A stretch of DNA of 64,000 bases from Comamonas resistens (GTDB lineage Bacteria; Pseudomonadota; Gammaproteobacteria; Burkholderiales; Burkholderiaceae_C): positions 2,480,001-2,544,000 of the forward strand of contig NZ_CP125947.1 in the NCBI RefSeq assembly GCF_030064165.1, in the 5' to 3' direction. The translations under genes were made by a program, and so were the position numbers. Shown here piece by piece: positions 55,193-63,498 of the stretch (position 1 is its first letter; each line of letters opens with the position of its first letter). The notes under the pieces are model-generated. The model searched no databases. It saw nothing but the letters and a program-made list of their open reading frames with translations, and had not been told where the DNA came from.

Positions 55193-55229
55193 GTTCCTGC
55201 CAGTCCGGGCAGAAAGCAAGCGCGCGTTC

Positions 55230-55285
55230 TTGAAATTAATAGCAATCAGCGCTTGATGCGTGAGCGCTAGAAGCTGTTTTGATTC
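55230..55285 (+). repeat. family 1 intergenic repeat
   Basis: tgaaattaatagcaatcagcgcttgatgcgtgagcgctagaagctgttttgattc, both arms present. Confidence 0.65.
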
Positions 55286-55339
55286 ATTTTTGCTGCCTCG
55301 CTTCGCACGCCGAAGTGGGCGCAGCTGTGTGGAATTGCG

Positions 55340-57382
55340 ATGTCTTACCGTTCAACTTTGTTTATTTCTTCCTTGCTGGCTGCAGTGCCGGCCGTCCATG
55401 CGCAGGAAGCGGCGACTGCCGAGGCCACTCTCGGCGAGGTCACTGTCTCGACCACCGGCATGGCCGCCAGCGATATGGCCACGCCCGTGCAGGTGCTGGG
55501 CGAGGAGGAGCTGCGCCTGCGCCGTGCTGCCACGCTGGGCGAAACCCTGGCAGCAGAGCCCGGCATCAACGCCAGCCATTTCGGTGCCGGTGCCAGCCGT
55601 CCCGTGATTCGCGGCATGGATGGCGCGCGTGTCTCGGTGCTCAGCGATGGCTCCGAGTTGCTGGATGCCTCCACGGTCAGCCCGGACCATGCGGTCACGA
55701 CCGAGCCCTTGCTGGCAACCCAGATGGAAGTGCTGCGCGGCCCATCGGCCTTGCTCTACAGCGCGGGCGCCATGGGCGGTGTGGTCAATGTGCTTGACGG
55801 CAAGATTGCCACCACCATTCCCGACAAGGCTTTGCAGGGCTCGGCCGAGGTCCAGGCCGGTAGCGCGGCGGGCATGGCAGCAGGTGCTTTTTCTTTGACC
55901 GGGGTTACGCCGCTGGGTGGCAACAATGGCTCGCTGGTCATGCATGCCGAAGGTGCGGCGCGCAATGCGGGCGACTACCGCGTGGGCAGCGGCTGGGGGG
56001 GCGGCGGCAAGGTGCCGGGTAGCTTCAGCCGTGGCAACACGGGCAGCTTGGGCTTATCATGGGTCGGTGACAACGGCTATCTGGGCCTGGCCTATACCCG
56101 ACAGCAGGCCAAGTACGGCTTGCCTGGCCACCAGCACGGTTTTGCAGGCTGCCATGCCCATGGCGACCATCTGCATTGCGGCGATCACGACGGGCATGAC
56201 CATGAGCACGAGGACAGTGGCTCGGGTAGCGTTCCCGTGGTGGACCTGACCAGCGAGCGCTGGGATCTGCGCGGCGAATGGCGCAAACCGGTGGCGGGTA
56301 TCGCCGCCCTGCGCCTGCGTGGCGGCTGGACCCGCTATCAGCATGACGAAATCGAGGATGGCGCCGTTTCCACGACCTTCCGCAATCGCGGCCATGATCT
56401 GCGCCTGGAGATGGAGCACGAGCCCATCGCCGGCTGGCGCGGCACCTTGGGTGTGCAGACGCTGAGCCGCCGCTTCAGTGCCACGGGTGAGGAAGCCTAT
56501 GTGCAACCTACGAATACCGAACGCCAAAGCCTGTACCTGCTGGAGGAATACCGCTGGCAGGACTGGAGCCTGCAGGGCGCCTTGCGCCATGATCGTCAGC
56601 GCATCGATGCCGAGCAGACCGATGTGCAGCGCAAGCACAGCGCGACTTCGTTCTCCCTGGGCACGGTCTGGAAGTTCAGCCCCGGATACAGCGCCACGGC
56701 TTCAGTCACGCGCGGCAGCCGCATGCCCACGGCCGAAGAGCTGTTTGCCAACGGCCTGCACATGGCAACCTCGACCTACGAACTGGGCAATGCCAATCTG
56801 GGGCGTGAACGCTCTCAGGCGCTGGATCTGGGCCTGAGCAAGAACTCCGGCGATACGCAGTGGAAGCTCAACGCCTATCACTACCGTATTCGTGGCTATA
56901 TCTATGGCGCAACGCTGGATGAGCATGAAGGCTTGCAGCTGCTGCAATACACCCAGGGCGATGCACGCTTTACGGGCTGGGAAGCGCAACTGAGTCAGCG
57001 TCTGAACCGAGACTTGAGCGTGACGGTCTTTGGTGATGGCGTACGCGCAAGACTGGACGATGGCTCTGCACTGCCTCGCATCCCGGCGCTGCGCGCAGGC
57101 TTGCGCGTCAATGCCCGTCTGGCGAACTGGGACACCATGGCCGAGTGGACACAGGTGCTGCGGCAGAACCGAACGGCGGCATTTGAAAGCGAGACACCGG
57201 GCTACGGCATGCTCAATCTGGCTGCCAGCTACCAGTGGAAGAGCGGCGGCAACCAGTGGCAGTTCTATGTGAAGGGCCTGAACCTGACCAACCGCCTGGC
57301 GTACGCCGCGACCTCGTTCATCAAGACGGCCGCTCCATTGACGGGCCGTAATCTGATGGTTGGTCTGCGCATGGACTTCTAA
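55340..57382 (+). CDS. TonB-dependent outer membrane receptor, probably for zinc (ZnuD-like)
   Basis: 680 residues with signal peptide MSYRSTLFISSLLAAVPAVHA. The plug domain shows GEVTVSTTGMAASDMATPVQVLGEEEL and LLYSAGAMGGVVNVLDGKI, and the barrel ends in the typical NLMVGLRMDF. An extracellular loop at about 263-290 is His/Asp-rich with two Cys (HQHGFAGCHAHGDHLH..., then GDHDGHDHEHED), as in ZnuD-type zinc receptors. Zinc as substrate is inferred from that loop and the His/Cys-rich neighbour. I see no clear Zur box in the leader. Confidence 0.85.
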   Translation: MSYRSTLFISSLLAAVPAVHAQEAATAEATLGEVTVSTTGMAASDMATPVQVLGEEELRLRRAATLGETLAAEPGINASHFGAGASRPVIRGMDGARVSVLSDGSELLDASTVSPDHAVTTEPLLATQMEVLRGPSALLYSAGAMGGVVNVLDGKIATTIPDKALQGSAEVQAGSAAGMAAGAFSLTGVTPLGGNNGSLVMHAEGAARNAGDYRVGSGWGGGGKVPGSFSRGNTGSLGLSWVGDNGYLGLAYTRQQAKYGLPGHQHGFAGCHAHGDHLHCGDHDGHDHEHEDSGSGSVPVVDLTSERWDLRGEWRKPVAGIAALRLRGGWTRYQHDEIEDGAVSTTFRNRGHDLRLEMEHEPIAGWRGTLGVQTLSRRFSATGEEAYVQPTNTERQSLYLLEEYRWQDWSLQGALRHDRQRIDAEQTDVQRKHSATSFSLGTVWKFSPGYSATASVTRGSRMPTAEELFANGLHMATSTYELGNANLGRERSQALDLGLSKNSGDTQWKLNAYHYRIRGYIYGATLDEHEGLQLLQYTQGDARFTGWEAQLSQRLNRDLSVTVFGDGVRARLDDGSALPRIPALRAGLRVNARLANWDTMAEWTQVLRQNRTAAFESETPGYGMLNLAASYQWKSGGNQWQFYVKGLNLTNRLAYAATSFIKTAAPLTGRNLMVGLRMDF

Positions 57383-57395
57383 GCACTGAATCGGC

Positions 57396-57436
57396 ATGTA
57401 GCGATTGCTGAGCAAGCGCTACATGCTATAGATAGT
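57396..57436. repeat. degenerate family 1 repeat
   Basis: tgtagcgattgctgagcaagcgctacatgctatagatag, with dyad tagcg ... cgcta. It sits between the receptor and integrase-like stops and may also act in termination. Confidence 0.45.
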
Positions 57437-58481
57437 GTTGCAAATGGCGCAAGGCGCGGGTGCTGTCCACGCCAATTCTGGCGATGACCTCCAACTCGGG
57501 CACGCCCGCACGCAGCCATTGCACGATGGCCGTGTTGCGCAACACCTGAGGTCCCACCCGCTGCAGTGGGAATTTCTGGCCGTTCTCGGGCTGGGCTTCA
57601 TGGGCGCGCTGAATGATCTGCGAGGCCACATGAAACAGCATGCGGATCGACAGCGGCCCACCGCGGCGCGAATAGAACACCATATGCTCGCCGTCCACAA
57701 CGCTTGCCCCGCGCTGCGCACGGCTGAAACCGCGCCAGGCCCGCAAGGCCTTGGCTACATTGGGTGAAACCTCCAGCAGCCGCTGCTGGGCGGCTCGGCC
57801 GCCATCGATATGCAGATAGCGTAGAGTATTGGATGCGGCACCCTGTTCCTGGTCATCAGGCTCTTGTGTATTGCCATCCCAGACTACGCTTTCGCTGCTG
57901 CGCAAATCCTTCCAAAGTAGTGCGCGTACTTCCTCTGGAGCCAAGGCCATTTCATAGAGCAGCAGGACAATCGCACGGTCGCGGGCATTCTGATAGCCGT
58001 CGGCCTGGGGAAACTGCCTTGGCAGAGCTTTCCAGAGCAGGGGGGGCAGGCAATGCCCTTTGCCGTCTTCCGAAGGGGGGCGCTCCATGGGTTCCAAGCC
58101 GGTTGCCGGGTTGGCCTGTACCCAGCCATGCTCCAGAGCATGATCATAGATACGCTCCAGCAAGCGCCAGTAGCGCCTGCGCGTCACGGGGCTGATTTGC
58201 CTGTCTGGGTGATGGTGGGCCCTTTGGCCTTCGCGAATACGCAAGAAGCTTTGCACATCGACGGCTTCAGCCTCGTTCCAGGGTTTGTTGGCAAGAGTAG
58301 GTGAGCGCTTGGCCTGAGCAGCGCTTTCTTGCGAAGGCTGTTCTCCTGACAAGTGGTAAAGCCAGGCAAGCCAGACCTTTTCGTAATTGCCATCAGGGCT
58401 GGTATCGAGCGGGTCCCAGCTCTTGCTGCCTTCATGGCTCAGCCATTCGTTGAAAACTTCGATACCGGAAGGGATGGACAT
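57426..58481 (-). CDS. tyrosine-recombinase-fold protein, catalytic residues lost
   Basis: 351 residues from ATG 58481 (MSIPSGIEVFNEWLS). It has a core-binding domain (VTRRRYWRLLERIYDHALEHGWVQANPATGL) and a catalytic-domain layout, but key positions are replaced by my eye alignment. The first Arg (GLR in active enzymes) is Ala in YEMALAPEEVRALLW. HxLR is QVLR. The LGH His is Val in ARIGVDS, and the nucleophilic Tyr position appears to be Leu, with a Tyr only three residues later (LQHYL). Nothing mobile lies beside it; pdxH is the next gene. It looks like a domesticated DNA-binding protein. Confidence 0.75.
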   Translation of the reverse strand: MSIPSGIEVFNEWLSHEGSKSWDPLDTSPDGNYEKVWLAWLYHLSGEQPSQESAAQAKRSPTLANKPWNEAEAVDVQSFLRIREGQRAHHHPDRQISPVTRRRYWRLLERIYDHALEHGWVQANPATGLEPMERPPSEDGKGHCLPPLLWKALPRQFPQADGYQNARDRAIVLLLYEMALAPEEVRALLWKDLRSSESVVWDGNTQEPDDQEQGAASNTLRYLHIDGGRAAQQRLLEVSPNVAKALRAWRGFSRAQRGASVVDGEHMVFYSRRGGPLSIRMLFHVASQIIQRAHEAQPENGQKFPLQRVGPQVLRNTAIVQWLRAGVPELEVIARIGVDSTRALRHLQHYL

Positions 58482-58783
58482 ATTTTTGATGGAAAGGTCA
58501 TGAGAGAAGAGGGCGGTTTGGCTGAATGGGGCTGGCCTGAGATTGCAATTTTCCGGGAAGAAGAAAGCTCTCTGGGCTGAATCCGAGTTCAAGCAGGTGG
58601 GAGGTTTCTGGGGCTTATGTAGTTGCAAAGAGCCAACGCATGGAGCAAAGCCAATTTATCAAGGAGCAACAAGCTGAACAGAGACCAACTCCATATTCAT
58701 ATGAATCTTTTCATTTATTTAATGTAACTTACATGAATTAACTAAACATCATCAAAAACAGAACATGCCAAGAACTCTTAGTT
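58482..58783. other. A+T-rich intergenic region upstream of the recombinase-like gene
   Basis: About 300 bp; 58660-58770 is A+T-rich. No gene, att-like direct repeat or tRNA end found. Confidence 0.35.
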
Positions 58784-58806
58784 GTCAGGGAGGAGGGCCT
58801 CCCTGA
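58784..58806. terminator. hairpin at the end of pdxH
   Basis: tcagggagg-agggc-cctccctga, 9-bp stem 8 nt beyond the pdxH stop. No good T-run, so the terminator call is tentative. Confidence 0.45.
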
Positions 58807-58813
58807 ACCCCTA

Positions 58814-59461
58814 TTACGGCGCCAAACGCTCGCGAATCCAGCTCTGGCCATCCAACCTGTAGCTGAGGCGATCATGCAGGCGGCTTTTGCGGCCTTGCCA
58901 GAACTCCCAGCGGTCGGGCACGAGGCGAAAACCGCCCCAATGCGGAGGACGGGGAGGGTTCAGCAGAAACTGTGCGCCATATTTGGCAGCATTGGCCACC
59001 AGCACGCTGCGACCGCTGATCACCTGACTCTGAGGGCTGGACCAGGCACCGATGCGAGAGTCCAGAGGACGGCTGGCGAAATAGGCATCGCTTTCTTCGG
59101 CACTGACTTTTTCCACGCGCCCCTCGATACGCACCACACGCTCGAGCTCCACCCAGTGAAATTGCAAGGCGGCAAACGGATTGCCTGCCAGTTGCTGGCC
59201 CTTGCGGCTTTCGTAATTGGTGTACCAGACGATGCCGCGTTCGTCATAGCCCTTGATCAGCACGATGCGCGTGCTGGGACGCATATCACCGCTGACAGTG
59301 GCCACGGTCATTGCATTGGGCTCGGGTACCTGGGCACGCACAGCTTCCTGCAGCCATTGATCAAACTGCTGCAAAGGATCTGCATCGGAAGCGGACTCAC
59401 TGAGCTCTGCGCGCTCATAGCTCTTGCGCAGGTCTGCGATGGAAGAAGATAGGCTGCTCAT
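58814..59461 (-). CDS. pdxH: pyridoxamine 5'-phosphate oxidase
   Basis: 215 residues from ATG 59461. FMN enzyme that makes pyridoxal phosphate. Family motifs: [106 protein letters not shown] and the terminal [34 protein letters not shown]. Divergent from the nucleotidyltransferase gene, 49 bp between starts. Confidence 0.96.
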   Translation of the reverse strand: MSSLSSSIADLRKSYERAELSESASDADPLQQFDQWLQEAVRAQVPEPNAMTVATVSGDMRPSTRIVLIKGYDERGIVWYTNYESRKGQQLAGNPFAALQFHWVELERVVRIEGRVEKVSAEESDAYFASRPLDSRIGAWSSPQSQVISGRSVLVANAAKYGAQFLLNPPRPPHWGGFRLVPDRWEFWQGRKSRLHDRLSYRLDGQSWIRERLAP

Positions 59462-59510
59462 GTCTGCATTGTGCCGCGCGCCAAGGCCTGGCGTTATGCT
59501 CAGGCGCAAT

Positions 59511-60116
59511 ATGAATCAAGAAGTTTTGTCCGCTCAGGCTCAGATCCCCGGGCTGCCTTGCGTGCTCGTACTGGCCGCGGGCAGGGGAGAGCGCTTTCGC
59601 GCCTCGGGCGGGAACACCCATAAGCTGCAAGCCATGCTGGGCGATCGAACCGTGCTGCAGACCACAATTGCAGCCGTTCAGGCCAGCGGACTGCCTTGGC
59701 ATGTGGAATACGGGCCTCATTCCGGCATGGGTGAAAGCATCGCTGCTGCTGTTCGTGCCACTTCGCACGCCAATGGATGGCTGGTCCTCCCCGCCGACCT
59801 GCCTTTGATTCAGGCCAGAACGCTGCAGGCCTTGGCAGCTCAACTCGGCCAGCTCGACCCCGACTTGTTGCAGGTCATACAGCCGTTCTACCAGGCACAA
59901 AAAGGCCATCCTGTGGCCTTTACTCGCGCTGCACTACAAGCACTGTCGGCGCTTTGCGGTGACCTGGGCGCATCCAGTGTGGTCAAAGCTGCAGCGCAGT
60001 CGCAAATGCTCAAGCGCTGGGATTGTGATGATCTTGGCTGCGTGCTCGATGTCGATACCGTATCCGCGCTAGAGCAAGCCCGGCAGCTCTGGCGGCAACG
60101 GTTGCAGGGCGTTTAA
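59511..60116 (+). CDS. MobA-like NTP transferase (MocA/CoxI-like)
   Basis: 201 residues from ATG 59511. [21 protein letters not shown] is the nucleotide-binding start, [16 protein letters not shown] has the metal-binding Asp, and [14 protein letters not shown] the substrate loop. It resembles molybdopterin cytidylyl/adenylyltransferases that serve xanthine dehydrogenase-type enzymes, but no such enzyme genes are in the window. The [10 protein letters not shown] segment fits that group. Confidence 0.82.
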   Translation: MNQEVLSAQAQIPGLPCVLVLAAGRGERFRASGGNTHKLQAMLGDRTVLQTTIAAVQASGLPWHVEYGPHSGMGESIAAAVRATSHANGWLVLPADLPLIQARTLQALAAQLGQLDPDLLQVIQPFYQAQKGHPVAFTRAALQALSALCGDLGASSVVKAAAQSQMLKRWDCDDLGCVLDVDTVSALEQARQLWRQRLQGV

Positions 60117-60124
60117 GCCAGCGA

Positions 60125-60151
60125 CAAAAAAGCCCCCGGCATCAGGGGCTG
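60125..60151 (-). terminator. terminator of sodC
   Basis: Minus strand: agcccctgatgccgggggct, then ttttttg. Confidence 0.8.
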
Positions 60152-60184
60152 ACAAACGGAAAAATCCGAAAACAGCACTGTGCA

Positions 60185-60796
60185 TCAAGCTCCGCGCTCT
60201 ATCACAGCGCAGGCCAGACGCGCACCAGAGTTGCCAGTGGGCTGCGTGGTGAAGTCATCGGGGTCATTGTGAACAATCAGGCTGCGACCCAGAATCCCGT
60301 TGGCACCGCGATTGAGGGCCAGATCCTTGCTCACAAAATCAATGATCGCTACACCTTGCGGATCCGCATCAAGGCTGGGCAGGTCTCCCAGATGATGGGG
60401 TTGGCTGGCGTTGAACTTACCATGGGCTTGCTGCGTAGGGTTGAAGTGGCCTCCGGCGCTCAAACCATCTCCGCTCGAACAATCACCTTTTTCATGGATA
60501 TGAAAGCCATGCTCGGTATTGGGGGCCAAACCCTCCACGCGGCCTTGAATGCGTACACCACCTTCTGTCAGGGGGAAAAATTGCACGGTGCCGCTGACGC
60601 TGCTGCCCTTGGTCGCTTCCAGTCGTGCGATGGATTGCACGCTCTTGCCAGCGCCAGCCGTACTTGCTGCAGTTTCAGCAGCAGAGGGGGCGGCTGTATT
60701 GGTGCTGGAGCATGCGGTCACAAACAGCAATGCCGCTAGTGACAGACCCGTGACTACCGGGCGAGAAAAAAGGGTGGCTAAACGGCTCGCAAGCAT
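60185..60796 (-). CDS. sodC: Cu/Zn superoxide dismutase, lipoprotein
   Basis: 203 residues from ATG 60796. The signal peptide has a lipobox in LFVTACSS, so it is probably anchored in the periplasm. Metal ligands are visible in GFHIHEKGDCSSGDGLSAGGHFNP (His pair, bridging His, disulfide Cys) and the loop HHLGDLPSLDAD. A later SLIVHNDPDDF has the fourth Cu His, followed by the catalytic Arg and second Cys in GNSGARLACAVIE. Complete active-site set. Confidence 0.95.
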   Translation of the reverse strand: MLASRLATLFSRPVVTGLSLAALLFVTACSSTNTAAPSAAETAASTAGAGKSVQSIARLEATKGSSVSGTVQFFPLTEGGVRIQGRVEGLAPNTEHGFHIHEKGDCSSGDGLSAGGHFNPTQQAHGKFNASQPHHLGDLPSLDADPQGVAIIDFVSKDLALNRGANGILGRSLIVHNDPDDFTTQPTGNSGARLACAVIERGA

Positions 60797-60901
60797 GAGA
60801 GTCTCTCCAGAATGCAAAACTGCATTGTGCAGCACCCCTGTCTAAAACTTCAATAGTTTTTGCCTTGAATCCTAGGCCAATAAAGCGATGTCAGCTATGT
60901 T

Positions 60902-61543
60902 TCAAATAGCAGCACGCCGTTGAAACTGGCTGCCATGGGTATCGGCATAGCTGAGCAGACGCTTCAAAGCCTTGTCATCGATGCCCAGGCGCTGCAGCTC
61001 ATCCAGTGTGGCGCGCGCATAGTCGAAAGTCGTGCCATAAATGCCCTGAGCCTGCGAAAAAATGCGTCGGTATTCATCCGGTGCCAGCTCGCCCGTGTGA
61101 TGCGGGCTTTGGCGTGACAACGTAAAAGCCAACGCTTTCACGACGCCCTGGGATGTCTTGCAGGGCAGCCAGCGTGGGTCGTAGACCGCGTTGGGCATCT
61201 CACGTTGCCAGAGCCTGCGCATGACAGCGTCGCCGTCGGAACGTGGAATGCGAAACACCATGCCCTGACAGCTGCCGCCAGACAGCATGCCAAACACCAG
61301 CCCAGGAACCTGGGGCGTTCCGCGGTTGATGGTGCTCCACATCTTGAGAGCGCGGTGCCAGCCATGGACATGAGCCGCGCGGCGCTCCGTGAATTCAAAA
61401 TCTGGGCGCCAGATCAACGATCCGTAGCCAAACACCCATAGATCCTCGCTGCCACCCCATTGCTGCAATGCCTGATCCAGCAATTGGTCGGCGTTGCGCT
61501 CTGCTGCATTCATATGCGTATTCAACAGGGCAAAAGTGGACAT
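60902..61543 (-). CDS. chaC: glutathione-specific gamma-glutamylcyclotransferase (ChaC)
   Basis: 213 residues. LWVFGYGSLIWRPDFEF is the substrate loop, HGWHRALKMWSTINRGTPQVPGLVFGML follows, and REMPNAVYDPRWLPC and TTFDYARATLDELQRLGI fit the family. The catalytic Glu lies in the LWQREM segment. It degrades glutathione to 5-oxoproline and Cys-Gly. Confidence 0.93.
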   Translation of the reverse strand: MSTFALLNTHMNAAERNADQLLDQALQQWGGSEDLWVFGYGSLIWRPDFEFTERRAAHVHGWHRALKMWSTINRGTPQVPGLVFGMLSGGSCQGMVFRIPRSDGDAVMRRLWQREMPNAVYDPRWLPCKTSQGVVKALAFTLSRQSPHHTGELAPDEYRRIFSQAQGIYGTTFDYARATLDELQRLGIDDKALKRLLSYADTHGSQFQRRAAI

Positions 61544-61789
61544 AAAAACTCCCGTGACCAGCGTCAGAACTCACTTCACTGCTAGGTATAACGCGGGAGG
61601 ACGCAATAGGTGCACCGGATACAGGCCCACACGCATAAAAGCAACGAATTTCACTCTTGCATAGCAGCCCAGGGCGGTTTTTGCTGTTCTCCCTCAGGGT
61701 TGGCCTAGGGTTTACAGCAGCAAACCTCTACAATGGCGCGTTTTGCCACCCTGACGGCGCGGCCGATTCTGGGTGTGAAGAAGACAGTA
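61544..61789. other. intergenic region upstream of chaC
   Basis: About 245 bp, no gene. A short open frame from 61657 runs through the family 2 element and is rejected. Confidence 0.35.
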
Positions 61790-61869
61790 GAACTTACGCA
61801 AATCCGGTTCAGGCAAGAGCTTTGCCTCTAGGTATCAGTCCTTGATGCATCCTTGTTTGCATAAGTCCT
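61790..61869. repeat. family 2 MITE-like element, copy 5 (shortened)
   Basis: gaacttacgcaaatccggttc at the left and ccttgtttgcataagtcc at the right. Orientation as copy 3, 50 nt upstream of the OmpA-like gene. Confidence 0.72.
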
Positions 61870-61919
61870 AGACAGATTTCGCACTTCAACACTTATTCGC
61901 AAGAACGGAGATTTCATTC

Positions 61920-62441
61920 ATGTCTTTCAACAGCTCTGACGACAGCCAAGAACGCTTTGCCCTGGGCTTTCTGTTTGCCCTGATCGCGTTGGTCGTATCC
62001 ACCATGGTCGGCACCGTCGTCTACAAGCGCGGCATTGCTCATGCTCCCAAGGCAGAAATGGCAGCTCCTGCAGCCAACGCCACCAATGTGCCTGTCGTGA
62101 TTGAGGAAGATGTAGCCAGCGTGATCGTGGAGGATGGCGTGGTGAAGTTCTACTTCGCTTCCGGCAAGGCTGAAGTCGCCGAAGGTGGCAATGCCGCTTT
62201 GGCCGATGTGGTCAAGGGCGTGCAAGACGGCAAGCGTGCTGTGATCTCCGGTTTCCATGACGCCACCGGCAGCGTGGAAGTGAATGCCGAACTGGCCAAG
62301 AAGCGCGCACAAGCCGTGCAAGCAGCGCTGCTGGCCCTGGGTGTGGCTGAAGACAAGGTCGAACTGAAGAAACCTGAACAAATGCAAGCCGACGGCAGCA
62401 ATGCACAAGCCCGTCGCGTGGAAGTGATCCTGGCCGATTAA
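61920..62441 (+). CDS. OmpA-like domain protein with single membrane anchor
   Basis: 173 residues: short cytoplasmic start, one membrane helix (ALGFLFALIALVVSTMVGTVVY), then an OmpA/MotB-type peptidoglycan-binding domain. That domain shows VKFYFASGKAEVAEGGNAALADVV, VISGFHDATGSVEVNAELAKKRAQAVQAALLALGV and AQARRVEVIL. The domain usually binds diaminopimelate. A ggag ribosome-binding site is present, and a strong terminator follows. Confidence 0.9.
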   Translation: MSFNSSDDSQERFALGFLFALIALVVSTMVGTVVYKRGIAHAPKAEMAAPAANATNVPVVIEEDVASVIVEDGVVKFYFASGKAEVAEGGNAALADVVKGVQDGKRAVISGFHDATGSVEVNAELAKKRAQAVQAALLALGVAEDKVELKKPEQMQADGSNAQARRVEVILAD

Positions 62442-62456
62442 TTCACCATTTCGTTT

Positions 62457-62496
62457 GAAAAGCCCGATACGGCAATGGCTGTATCGGGCTTTTTGC
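62457..62496 (+). terminator. terminator after the OmpA-like gene
   Basis: agcccgatac-ggcaatggct-gtatcgggctttttg, 10-bp stem with T-run. Confidence 0.9.
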
Positions 62497-62550
62497 TATT
62501 TGAACGCTAGCTATCTGCGTAGATTTGGCAATGACTATCAGCTGTTTTCA
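62497..62550 (-). repeat. degenerate family 1 repeat
   Basis: Minus strand: gaaaacagctgatagtcattgcc, then acgcagatagctagcgttcaaatagc. It overlaps the end of the NTF2-like gene by a few codons, so the gene's C terminus may derive from repeat. Confidence 0.4.
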
Positions 62551-63065
62551 ATGAAGCCCGTTGCAGGAGGCTGACCCAGTGCCACAACACGTTCCATTCC
62601 CTCCGCATTGGCTTGGCGCATGACAAAAGAGCTCCGCTGGAAGCGCATGTTCTTGATCTGCCAACGTCCATTGATGCGCAGATACTCGTCGGTGTACTGA
62701 CCAGAGAGATTGACGATAGTGCGCTCTTTCACATTGATCTGACAAAAATCCAGATCCCATAGGGCTGTTGCGCTGTCTGTGCCCGTGATATGAATCTGCG
62801 GGTTGTGCCCGTGGTGTCGATCCTGAATCGATGGATTCTCAACAGCAAGTCTGGCGAATGTCTGCACCCAAGCTTCGCGGCCAGCGATGGGAGGGAATCC
62901 ATCGGCCTCAATCACCGCACCATGCTCGACAAAGCATTCCCGCATGACCTCGGGCTGCTTTTGATCACAGGCACGCAGATATTGGGCTTTCAAAGTCTGT
63001 ATGGCCTGTATGTCTTCAAGGTACTGCAGTCGTTTCTGCAGGTCATTGAGCATTGCGTCGTTCAT
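62538..63065 (-). CDS. NTF2-like (SnoaL_4-type) protein
   Basis: 175 residues. RLQYLEDIQAIQTLKAQYLRACDQK, EHGAVIEADGFPPIAGREAWVQTFARLA, HHGHNPQIHITGTDSATALWDLDF and YTDEYLRINGRWQIKNMRFQRSSFV form the cone-like fold of scytalone-dehydratase/steroid-isomerase-like proteins. Such proteins occur in steroid and aromatic catabolism of Comamonas, but nothing nearby supports a specific role. The C-terminal GFIENS lies in a repeat-like sequence. Confidence 0.75.
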   Translation of the reverse strand: MNDAMLNDLQKRLQYLEDIQAIQTLKAQYLRACDQKQPEVMRECFVEHGAVIEADGFPPIAGREAWVQTFARLAVENPSIQDRHHGHNPQIHITGTDSATALWDLDFCQINVKERTIVNLSGQYTDEYLRINGRWQIKNMRFQRSSFVMRQANAEGMERVVALGQPPATGFIENS

Positions 63066-63324
63066 AGGTTTCTACCTCCTTGGTTGCCCATCCTTCAAGG
63101 ATTGAAGAAACCGTGAAACCTTCATACGGACGATGGAGGAGGGAGGACCACGTCCAACTTTATGTACCAGGGCTCTGAGGGGAACTTAGAGAAAGCAGGT
63201 GTAACAGGCATCTGCTCTGTAGCATCACTGTCTTTTCGCCAACTGCCGCTCCTCATTGTCGGCAGTCAATGTTGACCGCACATAACAGATGCCAGAAGCA
63301 ACTCGTTTGAGTGCCAACGCAAGC

Positions 63325-63498
63325 ATGAAACTCACAAAGTTAGCCCCTGTTCTCATAGCCGCTTCGCTCGGCAGCCTTGTCGTCGGCCTTGGGCTAGACG
63401 AACTTGGCATCACTGCCAATCTTGAGCTTTGGATAATTTTCTCCAGCTTGCTATTTCTCTGCGGACTGGTGTTTGCGTTTCTGATCTTGCCCCCGTAG
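63325..63498 (+). pseudogene. small membrane-protein ORF truncated by the IS end
   Basis: ATG 63325 encodes about 52 native residues with two membrane helices (APVLIAASLGSLVVGLGLDELGI; LWIIFSSLLFLCGLVFAF). The last codons, L-I-L-P-P-stop, are read from the terminal sequence of the IS (from 63482), so the original C terminus is lost. Family not recognised. It may also have been non-functional before the insertion. Confidence 0.45.

Noticed and set aside
61657..61845. 62-residue plus-strand ORF
   Set aside because: Runs through the family 2 element copy 5; its C-terminal part is repeat-derived.
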